This document shows positions 1 through 5,969 of a stretch of DNA of 6,423 bases, one piece after another. Origin of the DNA: an uncultured Campylobacter sp. (GTDB taxonomy: Bacteria > Campylobacterota > Campylobacteria > Campylobacterales > Campylobacteraceae); assembly GCF_938030815.1 (NCBI RefSeq), contig NZ_CALHII010000031.1:1-6423 (forward strand), in the 5' to 3' direction. Both the position numbers and the translations under genes were made by a program. How positions within the stretch are numbered: position 1 is the first letter of the stretch; the number at the start of each line of letters is the position of its first letter. The notes under the pieces were generated by a model. It ran no database searches, had not been told where the DNA came from, and was given only the letters and a program-made list of their open reading frames with translations.

Positions 1-1
1 G

Positions 2-343
2 ATCGCGGTAAAAATCATGACCGACGAGGCGATCTCAAACGTCGCGGGCACCGTATTTGATGGCAGCGAGGAGCGTATCGTAAATATCGGCGGATTTAAG
101 ACCGATTTTAAGCCGAAAGGCAAGATGATAATCTTCAAAAATACCGACGTGCCGGGCGTTATCAAATCCGTAAGCACGATCCTAGCCGACGAGAACATCA
201 ATATCGCGGATTTTCGCTTAGGCAGAGGCGAGGAGGGGGATGCTTTGGCGGTCATTTTGGTCGATTCCGAAGTGCAAAAAAGCACGCTTGATAAGCTGGC
301 GGCGCTTCAAACCTGCCTAATGGTGCGCTACGCGGCGCTTTAA
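2..343 (+). CDS. serA: D-3-phosphoglycerate dehydrogenase, C-terminal part (5' end outside window)
   Basis: This is the last 113 residues of SerA, the NAD-dependent enzyme that oxidises 3-phosphoglycerate to 3-phosphohydroxypyruvate, the first committed step of serine synthesis in the cytoplasm. The reading frame is open from base 2, so the ATG at 17 is internal and the catalytic and NAD-binding domains lie off the window. The visible part begins at the end of the intervening (ASB-type) domain, with EERIVNIGGFKTDFKPKGKM, and continues into the regulatory ACT domain. That domain shows the characteristic NTDVPGVI loop and the NINIADFRLGR strand, and the chain ends about where SerA proteins normally end, at an aromatic-containing strand (VRYAAL). 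In the family the ACT domain is the serine-feedback or dimerisation module; whether this enzyme is serine-inhibited cannot be seen. It ends in TAA, is followed by a hairpin, and has no relation to the zinc genes downstream. Confidence 0.96.
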   Translation: MAVKIMTDEAISNVAGTVFDGSEERIVNIGGFKTDFKPKGKMIIFKNTDVPGVIKSVSTILADENINIADFRLGRGEEGDALAVILVDSEVQKSTLDKLAALQTCLMVRYAAL

Positions 344-359
344 TCATTATCCGCTTAGG

Positions 360-382
360 AGGCGGAATTTTAAATTTCGCCT
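360..382. terminator. Inverted repeat after serA, possible terminator
   Basis: An imperfect inverted repeat of about 10 bp starts 17 bases after the serA stop. AGGCGGAATT pairs with AATTTCGCCT, with one G-T pair and a 3-base loop. No strong T run follows on the plus strand (only TTCTTTATAAT), so as a rho-independent terminator it is weak. It may still mark the end of the serA transcript. Confidence 0.45.
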
Positions 383-383
383 C

Positions 384-938
384 AACCAATTCTTTATAAT
401 TTAAATTTACAATCCAGCCTACGATGGTGTTTTATGAGACGATGCAGGAACGCGTGGCGAGGGATTTTGGCGGAACTTGAGTATGTGCAGAGCCGCGCTT
501 GCGATACGTTGCGGTATGCGCTAGGCAGATACGCTTTGTCACGGCTTGTGAAAACGCCGCGCGCTCTCTAAATTTAACTCTCGCCGTGAGCTTGCTTTTA
601 AATTTAAATTTCGTCCTTGCAGATCTGCTTTTAAATTTCATCATCGCGGGCGCTGCCGATTAAATTTTGCCGCTATGCAGGTTTGGCACTAAAAGCTAGA
701 GGCTGCGATGCGAAACGCAGTCAAATTTTATAAATTTTTAGACACGGAGGGTGCTTTTGCTTTAAATTTATTAGCGGGTGCTTCATATCTCTAATCATAT
801 CGCCCGTTTAAATTTAGGGCAACTACCGAGCGATTGCGCCGCTGATTAAATTTTACGTTTTGCCGAAATTGCGCTTCTGTGAAAATTCCGCCCGGTGTAA
901 ATTTGGTCGATACAAAATTTCAGCTGTAATGCGTCCTG
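384..938. other. Gene-free stretch rich in AAATTT hexamers
   Basis: No convincing gene is seen on either strand. The open frames are short, lack Shine-Dalgarno sites and give low-complexity Lys/Phe-rich or Arg-rich translations produced by repeated AAATTT. From 372 to 920 the hexamer AAATTT occurs fourteen times (372, 403, 570, 600, 606, 633, 662, 723, 732, 764, 810, 848, 899, 915), often as TTAAATTT. Such DNA is typical of intergenic regions in higher-GC Campylobacter. GC-rich islands between the motifs (about 420-560) could be decayed coding sequence, but I could not match them to a protein. No tRNA, rRNA or CRISPR structure was recognised. Confidence 0.6.
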
Positions 939-1890
939 CTAATTTGCTAGTTTGAGTGTCTCGATTAGGCCTAAAATTTTGCGGATCTGCGTTTGGTATT
1001 CGCGCGCGAGCTCTATGCTAGCGGGCCTACCAAAAAGCGTAGTTTCAAAAAGATCGGGCGCACCGTTTAAAAATAGATATAAGCGCTTATCCATAAATAC
1101 CGTGCTCAAGCTGAACTCGCCGCTCGTTTCGCGATTTATTTCGCGCAGGCGCTCCATGAACGCGGGCGTTAGCAGATAGCGCGCTTCTACTTTGTCATCC
1201 GCAAACACGCGAAAATCGCGCATAAAATCCACATCGTCCATCATCTCTTTTTCGCCGAAGATCTTGGCGTTTAGCTCCCTGCTTACCACTATCGTTTTGC
1301 CCGAGGTTTTTTCGCGAGCTCGCAGATCAGTACGTTGCCGTCAAAGTCCATATAATTATCGTAGAATATTTTGATCAACATAATCGCCGCTATGAGCGGA
1401 TTATCCGTTTTCATGTAAAACCTACCATTACTATGTACCTCGCTTAGGCTAAATTTAATCCCGCAGTGCGCGCCCGCAATCCGATCCTCGCTTTCGATCC
1501 CAGATTTCCTACCAATTCTAAATTTTTGAAATTCCTCTTCTTGCATACCGGTATAGGGATAATAGTTTAAATCCGCGTTCATATCGTTTATTACGGCGTG
1601 GACGAATATCTCTTTGTAAAATTTGTAGTAGCGAATTTCTGCTTCGGTTTTTTGACCGGCGCAATGCAGAAAAAAATATCCAAAAGATCGGAAAAAAGAT
1701 CAGGGCGCCCAAAAATTCGGCAATTTTTATCAGAGGAGTGTCTGCTTTAACGCCGTCTAGAGACATTATTGCGAATAGGACTGTAAAAAAAGGCGGCTAT
1801 ACTGAGGTAGTAATATCTATTAAAAGCTCTAGCGCACGCTTTTTGTTCGGTTAAAGTCTGCGAAACGACATCTTGCAGAGCAGGCGACAT
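939..1890 (-). pseudogene. DUF3137-type membrane protein, broken by three homopolymer frameshifts
   Basis: Three frames on the minus strand join into one protein. It starts at the ATG at 1890 (MSPALQDVVS), with AAGGAT at 1895-1900 as a good ribosome binding site. Frame is lost at a T7 tract (plus 1785-1791), again at a T7 tract (1670-1676), and at an A6 tract (1307-1312). Removing one base at each of the first two and adding one at the third gives 951 nt, or 316 residues, which is the usual size for the family. The restored protein has two N-terminal membrane segments (around AAFFTVLFAIM and IKIAEFLGALIFFPIFWIFF), then a soluble region with EIRYYKFYKEIF. It ends with the DUF3137 signature DFRVFADDKVEARYLLTP and FMERL, encoded near 1146-1235. 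The function of DUF3137 proteins is unknown. It lies downstream of zevAB on the same strand but has its own ribosome binding site and a candidate promoter. Whether this is true decay, phase variation or sequence error is open. Confidence 0.8.
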
Positions 1891-1918
1891 ATCTATCCTT
1901 GATAAAAATTTCGCCCGT

Positions 1919-1924
1919 ATTGTA
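1919..1924 (-). promoter_or_regulatory. Candidate -10 element for the DUF3137 gene
   Basis: On the minus strand TGC-TACAAT is an extended -10 box matching TATAAT at five of six positions. It would place transcription start about 20 bases before the ATG at 1890. No clear -35 box is seen, as is usual for Campylobacter sigma-70 promoters. The prediction is from sequence pattern only. Confidence 0.4.
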
Positions 1925-2074
1925 GCAAAATTTAACGTGATTTATAAAGAGCGAATTTCGCCTCATAATTAAATAGTCAAGATCGGAGCTTAATTTACGC
2001 AGTCCGTGCGACGTAAAATTTTAAAATCTTACTATTCTGAAAACAATTCGCACCGGATTTAAAATTTAATGTAT

Positions 2075-2097
2075 CGCGTAAGCTTATATTTCACGCG
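2075..2097 (-). terminator. Weak hairpin downstream of zevAB
   Basis: CGCGT and ACGCG form a 5-bp stem around a 13-base loop, 36 bases past the zevAB stop codon on the minus strand. The T-rich bases after it are not contiguous, so this is at best a weak terminator. The rest of 1891-2132 shows no gene. Confidence 0.2.
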
Positions 2098-2132
2098 AGC
2101 CGCTTTTGTAAATTTGCATCCAAAGCTTGCGA

Positions 2133-4436
2133 TTACAGTATCCTGAGGGTGTCTGAGATGAAATACATAAAAATCCCGAGCCCAAACATCACGAAAAGCC
2201 CCAAAAATTCGACATAAAGCTTCAGGTTTACGAGCCGCTTCGAGCTTAGCTCGTTTGCTTTTGCGCCGAAAAGCGCGGCTAAAAATATCACGACGCTCAT
2301 TCCAAAACCGATGAAAAGCGCACTCGCGACGCTAAGCGCGAAGCTTCCGAGGCTGAAAGCAAGCACGAAAATAAGGATCGTGCCGGGGCAGGGCACGAGC
2401 GCCGCCGCAAGCGCGATAAGCCACTCTCGCCCTTTCTCGCCGCCGTAGGTCGCGCCATTTTGCAGCGAGCGCGATGGGGGTTGACTGCTGAAATTTGTAG
2501 AATTTAAGGACTTTTCTTGCTCGTTTTGGCTAGGCGAGTTTTCTTGTAAATTTGCGGTTAAATTTGAATCCGAATTTAGCCCTGCCGTTGCGGTGCCTAA
2601 ATTTTTGGTATCCAAATACTGCGCGGATTCGCCGCTAGGGGTTTTAAATTTAGAAAATTTATAGCTCTTTGACGCTACGTGAGCGGAACCCCCGGCGTTT
2701 GCAAATGCGGCGCTTTTTAAGTGGGTGTCCGTCTCCGCGGTCTTTGCGACGGAAGCGCAAGCGGCGCAGGAGCAGCCTGCATCGTGGCGGGCGCCCGATC
2801 TTACGCGGCGAGCTTTGTCGTAGATGATGAGCGCCGTTATGACGATGATCAGAAGCGCCGAAATTTTCGTAGTGATCGAGGCGGAGTTTGCAGAGACGAG
2901 CCCTGCGACGTTTTGCAGCACGAACATGCTCGCGCTTACCAAAACGAGCGCTCCTAGGACGTGTAGAAGCCCGATTTTAAGGGCAAATCCAAAGGCCTTG
3001 ACGTAGCTTCCGCCATGGGCTAAGAAATAGCTCGCCGTTAGCAGCTTCGCGTGCCCTGGGCCTGCCGCGTGGAAAAAGCCGTATATGAAAGAAAGCGCCA
3101 AGACCCATAAGATCGTGCTTGCGCTTGCATGCTCGCTGCTTGCTCGAAACGCCGTTTTGAGGCTTTTCATAAAATCCATCGTCTTTTGCGCGACAAATCC
3201 CAGCGTAGCCTCTTTTTGTGGCTCGCTTGAAATATTGTCGCTGTCGGATGCGGCGCCGTTTTTGTCTGCGTTATTTTGCGCTAAATTTAAGGAGCTCTCC
3301 TCGGGCGGCGTCGCTAGATTTTGCGTAGAATGCGCGGAATTTAAAGAATTATCTCGTCTCGCCGACAAATTTTGCCCCGCGCCTTTATCTACAGACGGCG
3401 CAGAATTTGCGGAATCGTTAAAATTTATCGCAGCGCTCCTGTCGCCTCTGTTTTGCGCTAAATTTGAATCATCGCCTAAAGAAGCCGCGGTATTTTCGCC
3501 GTTTTTTGCGGCGGCCTCTAAGTTTTCGCTACCGAAGCGGCCGGAATTCGCGGTGTCGTCTTTTGCCTGCGCGTCCTTTTTGGCGGCTTTATTAATCTGC
3601 GCGATGGTATCCGAAGCGGCTATATTTTTTTGCGCCTGTGCTGCAGCTTCCGAAACGATGTCGCCGACGGATCTTTGGTTTGATCTGCGTGCTGAGCTGG
3701 AATTCGGTTTAGCTTGGCCGCCTTGCGCAAGTTTATCCTCTGAGCCCGCAAGACTCTGCTCGCTAGATGCAAGGCTATCCTGCGCTAAATCGGAGTTTGG
3801 CGCGCTTGAAATTGACGGTTTTTTATCTGCGATCTTTGGTTTTTCGCCGCTAAATTCTATAAAAGTGGTGGCTAAATTTGAATTAGGCTTCGCTACAAAG
3901 CCCTCGCCCAGATTAATGGGCTTGTCGTCAAGCATTTTGAAATTGAAAAATCCCTGATCGTCGTTAATGGAAATTTTAAGAACGCGGTTATTGCGCAGCT
4001 CGAAGCCGACCTTTTGATCGAACTCAAACACGAGTCTGCCCTTTTTGACGAGGCTTATTGCGTTTTTAAAATTTCCCTTGATCTGCGTGCCTACGAGGTT
4101 GCTAAGCGCAGGCTTTGCGTTTTTTGGCGCTTGATCGTAGAATTCTGCCTCGCAAAGATAGTTTTTGGGGGTTAGATAATCGGTCATCGCCTTAGTTATC
4201 TCGGCAAGCTCGCTATTTTCAAGCTTGCCGTTGGAATTTATATCGTAGGTCTGCATTATGACGTCGGTAAAATTTTGAGAGAAAAGCCACGAAAAATGCA
4301 GACTCACGATCTTGCCGTCTTGTGCGACGGGAGTGATGCTAACGTGCGCAGTGGGCGTGTATAGGGCGCACAGAGCACACGCAAATATCCGCGAGCTAAA
4401 GATCGCGGATAAAATTAAAATTTTAATAAATTTCAT
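2133..4436 (-). CDS. ZevA-ZevB-like fusion: DUF1007 domain joined to NicO-family metal permease
   Basis: Likely zinc (possibly nickel/cobalt) transporter of 767 residues in the inner membrane. Residues 1-19 form a signal peptide, with mature CALCALYTPT following. Residues 20-200 resemble DUF1007, the family of ZevA in Haemophilus influenzae, and contain a full EF-hand-type loop at 65-76 (DINSNGKLENSE). Residues 205-410 are a Ser/Asn/Ala/Gln-rich linker. The NicO domain follows, with about six membrane segments (near 440-458, 482-510, 523-540, 672-699, 700-725, 740-762). It carries the family motifs HAAGPGHAK at 456-464 and PCPG at 682-685. A second low-complexity loop (545-668) with CSCAAC at 555-560 separates segments 3 and 4. 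Positive residues after segment 3 and between 5 and 6 fit an outside N-terminus. ZevA and ZevB are normally separate proteins. I chose the ATG at 4436; a TTG at 4439 directly abuts the znuA stop, and translation is probably coupled. It could instead export metal, as RcnA does, but pairing with znuA favours zinc import. Confidence 0.85.
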   Translation of the reverse strand: MKFIKILILSAIFSSRIFACALCALYTPTAHVSITPVAQDGKIVSLHFSWLFSQNFTDVIMQTYDINSNGKLENSELAEITKAMTDYLTPKNYLCEAEFYDQAPKNAKPALSNLVGTQIKGNFKNAISLVKKGRLVFEFDQKVGFELRNNRVLKISINDDQGFFNFKMLDDKPINLGEGFVAKPNSNLATTFIEFSGEKPKIADKKPSISSAPNSDLAQDSLASSEQSLAGSEDKLAQGGQAKPNSSSARRSNQRSVGDIVSEAAAQAQKNIAASDTIAQINKAAKKDAQAKDDTANSGRFGSENLEAAAKNGENTAASLGDDSNLAQNRGDRSAAINFNDSANSAPSVDKGAGQNLSARRDNSLNSAHSTQNLATPPEESSLNLAQNNADKNGAASDSDNISSEPQKEATLGFVAQKTMDFMKSLKTAFRASSEHASASTILWVLALSFIYGFFHAAGPGHAKLLTASYFLAHGGSYVKAFGFALKIGLLHVLGALVLVSASMFVLQNVAGLVSANSASITTKISALLIIVITALIIYDKARRVRSGARHDAGCSCAACASVAKTAETDTHLKSAAFANAGGSAHVASKSYKFSKFKTPSGESAQYLDTKNLGTATAGLNSDSNLTANLQENSPSQNEQEKSLNSTNFSSQPPSRSLQNGATYGGEKGREWLIALAAALVPCPGTILIFVLAFSLGSFALSVASALFIGFGMSVVIFLAALFGAKANELSSKRLVNLKLYVEFLGLFVMFGLGIFMYFISDTLRIL
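2491..2660. repeat. AAATTT-dense DNA encoding the internal loop of zevAB
   Basis: Six AAATTT hexamers (2491, 2548, 2560, 2599, 2646, 2655) fall in 170 bp inside the coding region for the low-complexity loop between membrane segments 3 and 4. The DNA resembles the intergenic stretch at 384-938 more than the conserved parts of the same gene. This is seen directly; the origin of the insert is inference. Confidence 0.5.
3274..3465. repeat. Direct repeat of a 15-mer in the zevAB linker
   Basis: TTTTGCGCTAAATTT occurs exactly at 3274-3288 and again at 3451-3465. On the coding strand it encodes the peptide NLAQN. Related peptides (SDLAQD, DKLAQG) lie elsewhere in the linker, including one encoded near 3779-3790 by TGCGCTAAAT. 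This suggests the linker grew by duplication of short units. Confidence 0.5.
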
Positions 4437-4439
4437 CAA

Positions 4440-5366
4440 CTACAAATTTTCTCCGAAAACGTCGATCGTCTTTTTCATCGTCTCATACCAATCTAGCGGC
4501 AGCTGATCGATCTCCATCACCTTTGCGCCCGTTTGCGCGGCGATGGTTTGCGCTGCCTTTTTGGAAAACTGCGGTGCGACGAAAATCACCTTGATCTTTT
4601 CCTCTTTGGCTTCCTCGATTAGCTCGGCTAAATCCGCAGGCTTAGGCTCTTTGCCCTCCACTTCGACTGCGATCTGCTCCAAATCGTATCGGTGCGCGAA
4701 ATAGCCCCAAGACGGATGATAAACCATAAATTTCTTTCCCTTGACGCCCGCTAATTTCTGCTTTGCGTAAGCGTCTAGCTCGTCAAGCTTTTTAGCAAAT
4801 TTATCGAAATTTGTTTCGTAAATTTTAGCATCCTTAGGATACTGTTTGGTTAACGCGTCTTTAATATTTTTAGCTTGAATTTTTACAAGCTGCGGATCGA
4901 GCCAGATATGTGGGTCTAAACCGCCGTGATGATGATGGTGCTCGTGCGCCTCGTGGTCTTTGTCACCATGCTCATGATGCGCGTCATGATCGTGATCATC
5001 GTGATGTGCGCTATGATCATGTTCGTCGTGATGGTGATGCTCTGCCATAGCCATTTTGGTAATGCCATCTTCGGTGCGGATTATCTTCATCTTCGGATAC
5101 GATGCGGCAAGCTTTGGTAGCCAGACCTCATCAAATTCTATACCGACTGCAAAATACAGATCGCTATTTTCTAGCATTTTCATCTCCGAAGGCTTAGGCT
5201 CGTATGTGTGCGGATCGGCGCCTTTGCCGACCATCGTATTTACCTGCAAAGTATCACCTGCGATCTGTTCAACAAAATACTTCGTAGGAAGTATGGTCGT
5301 GGTGACCGTAGGTTTGGCGAATGCTACGCAACTAGCTGCTAAAAGCGTGAAAACAAGCTTTTTCAT
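4440..5366 (-). CDS. znuA: Periplasmic zinc-binding protein ZnuA
   Basis: ZnuA is a cluster A-I (TroA-like) solute-binding protein that captures zinc in the periplasm and delivers it to a membrane permease. The 308-residue product starts with a signal peptide (MKKLVFTLLAASCVAFA, then KPTV). The family's metal ligands are visible as H53 in DPHTYEP, H153 in DPHIWLDP, H217 in YHPSWGYF, and a probable acidic ligand near D287 (EIDQLP). Between the first two lies the histidine-rich loop that distinguishes zinc from manganese binders: residues 110-147 (encoded at 4926-5039) hold 20 His in 38 residues. The frame extends upstream to 5411, but the ATG at 5366 is chosen because it is preceded by AAGGAA (5371-5376) and opens a proper signal peptide. 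The zevAB-like gene follows after three bases, so the two form an operon. No znuB or znuC is in the window. Zinc-dependent repression by the divergent Fur-family gene is likely but inferred. Confidence 0.95.
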   Translation of the reverse strand: MKKLVFTLLAASCVAFAKPTVTTTILPTKYFVEQIAGDTLQVNTMVGKGADPHTYEPKPSEMKMLENSDLYFAVGIEFDEVWLPKLAASYPKMKIIRTEDGITKMAMAEHHHHDEHDHSAHHDDHDHDAHHEHGDKDHEAHEHHHHHGGLDPHIWLDPQLVKIQAKNIKDALTKQYPKDAKIYETNFDKFAKKLDELDAYAKQKLAGVKGKKFMVYHPSWGYFAHRYDLEQIAVEVEGKEPKPADLAELIEEAKEEKIKVIFVAPQFSKKAAQTIAAQTGAKVMEIDQLPLDWYETMKKTIDVFGENL

Positions 5367-5395
5367 AAAATTCCTTTCCAAAAAAAAATTGCGGA

Positions 5396-5404
5396 AGTAT
5401 ATCA
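5396..5404 (-). promoter_or_regulatory. Candidate extended -10 of the znuA-zevAB promoter
   Basis: TGA-TATACT on the minus strand matches an extended -10 box, with five of six positions identical to TATAAT. It lies 30 bases before the znuA ATG and immediately downstream of the palindromes at 5408-5424. Start of transcription would fall near 5389, right at a T9 tract. The -35 is poor: TTGCAA is present but at 15-bp spacing. Confidence 0.5.
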
Positions 5405-5407
5405 AAA

Positions 5408-5424
5408 GCAACTTAGTTGCAACT
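5408..5424. promoter_or_regulatory. Overlapping palindromes, candidate Zur operator
   Basis: Positions 5408-5420 read GCAACTTAGTTGC, a perfect 6-1-6 inverted repeat. It overlaps a perfect 10-bp palindrome AGTTGCAACT at 5415-5424. GCAACTTA is also directly repeated, 11 bp apart (5408 and 5419). Odd-centred short inverted repeats are the usual form of Fur-family operators. The site lies in the 115-bp gap between znuA and the regulator, just upstream of the znuA -10 and overlapping the likely promoter region of the regulator. That Zur binds here is inference. Confidence 0.5.
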
Positions 5425-5427
5425 TAA

Positions 5428-5455
5428 TATAAATTTATCTAAATTTCGCTATCAT
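5428..5455 (+). promoter_or_regulatory. Candidate promoter region of the Fur-family gene
   Basis: Two possible -10 boxes are seen: TATAAA at 5428-5433 and TATCAT at 5450-5455. Neither has a convincing -35. The first abuts the palindromes at 5408-5424, so the regulator could control its own gene. Which box is used cannot be decided from sequence. Confidence 0.3.
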
Positions 5456-5481
5456 CGCTTAAATTTTAAAAAAGGCGTAAA

Positions 5482-5835
5482 ATGGATCCCAAAGATTTTT
5501 TAGCGAGTCACGATATCGCTCCTACAGCGCTTAGAGTGCAGATCGTGCAGATCCTAAGCGAGAAAAAATGCCCGGTAAGCTATGATGAACTAGTAGAACT
5601 AACAGGTGCTAATAAAACTACAATATATCGCAATATAGCGCTTTTGGAAGAAAAAAATTTGATAATTACCAGCGAAAATAACCATAAAAGCTTTTATGAG
5701 CTCACCGACGGCGCCAAAGCGTATTTTATCTGCGAAAGCTGCCATAAAATGGAGGAGATTTCGATGCCAGCTTTGCCACAAAAAAATGTCAAAAGTGTGC
5801 TCGTGCGAGGATTGTGCGAGAAGTGCGGCGGCTGA
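5482..5835 (+). CDS. Fur-family transcriptional regulator, probable zinc regulator Zur
   Basis: Metal-responsive DNA-binding repressor of 117 residues. The N-terminal winged helix is clear: TALRVQIVQILSEKKCPVSY, then DELVEL and the recognition helix NKTTIYRNIALLEEKNLI, the part typical of Fur, Zur and PerR. The C-terminal dimerisation domain keeps both cysteine pairs of the structural zinc site (C84 and C87 in CESC, C112 and C115 in CEKC). The histidine-rich segment that normally precedes the first CxxC (HHxH-type) is replaced by GAKAYFI, so the regulatory site must differ or be reduced. The protein is shorter than typical Fur (about 140-150) because it ends two residues after the last Cys. 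AAAGG at 5471-5475, six bases before the ATG, supports the start. Divergent placement next to znuA is the reason for calling it Zur; the family is certain, the metal is inferred. Confidence 0.92.
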   Translation: MDPKDFLASHDIAPTALRVQIVQILSEKKCPVSYDELVELTGANKTTIYRNIALLEEKNLIITSENNHKSFYELTDGAKAYFICESCHKMEEISMPALPQKNVKSVLVRGLCEKCGG

Positions 5836-5929
5836 GGCGAGAAATTTAATCAAAAGCGCCAAAGAAATTTGGCTAAAACGCTAGGGCAAAATTTAACCGA
5901 TTTTTAACGGATTTTTATAAAACAAACGA

Positions 5930-5935
5930 TATAAT
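5930..5935 (+). promoter_or_regulatory. -10 element for the 5970-6410 gene
   Basis: A perfect TATAAT lies 34 bases before the GTG start. It is preceded by T-rich tracts at 5900-5905 and 5912-5916 in place of a -35 box, the pattern known for Campylobacter sigma-70 promoters. The next gene therefore appears to be its own transcription unit, separate from the Fur-family gene. Confidence 0.55.
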
Positions 5936-5969
5936 CCGAGCGTTTCATATTTTAAAAGGGAAAAATTCA

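Noticed and set aside
432..644. Minus-strand open frame of 70 codons
   Set aside because: Lys/Phe repeats come from AAATTT motifs, there is no Shine-Dalgarno site and no recognisable protein features.
1797..1845. Alternative frame ALELLIDITTSV ending in TAG before the first T7 tract of the DUF3137 gene
   Set aside because: It reads like protein, but using it needs an extra frameshift plus a nonsense change. The frame from the ATG at 1890 needs only one T and gives an uncharged membrane segment (YYYLSIAAFFTVLFAIM). It is not fully excluded.
1951..1961. Palindrome GCGAATTTCGC upstream of the DUF3137 promoter
   Set aside because: A 5-1-5 repeat, but it includes the common AATTT motif of this DNA and does not resemble the 5408-5424 sites, so no regulatory claim is made.
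3085..3957. Long plus-strand open frame of 290 codons opposite zevAB
   Set aside because: It mirrors the low-complexity linker and NicO start on the other strand, has no ribosome site, and its Ala/Phe/Cys/Leu-rich translation follows from the complement of Ser/Asn/Ala codons.
4926..5120. Plus-strand open frame giving a Met/Val-rich hydrophobic peptide
   Set aside because: It is the complement of the His/Asp-rich loop of znuA (CAT/GAT read as ATG/ATC); no ribosome site.
5367..5411. Upstream extension of znuA to 5411
   Set aside because: It would put 15 residues before the signal peptide and cover the ribosome binding site of the ATG at 5366 and the likely promoter.
5696..5884. Plus-strand open frame with SCEDCARSAAAE that could be a frameshifted regulator C-terminus
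   Set aside because: The regulator already ends normally after its second cysteine pair (CEKCGG), so no frameshift is needed; the CEDC is an out-of-frame reading of the same bases.
5895..5916. Possible terminator after the Fur-family gene (CCG and CGG around a T run)
   Set aside because: Only a 3-bp stem; more likely T-rich tracts belonging to the next gene's promoter.
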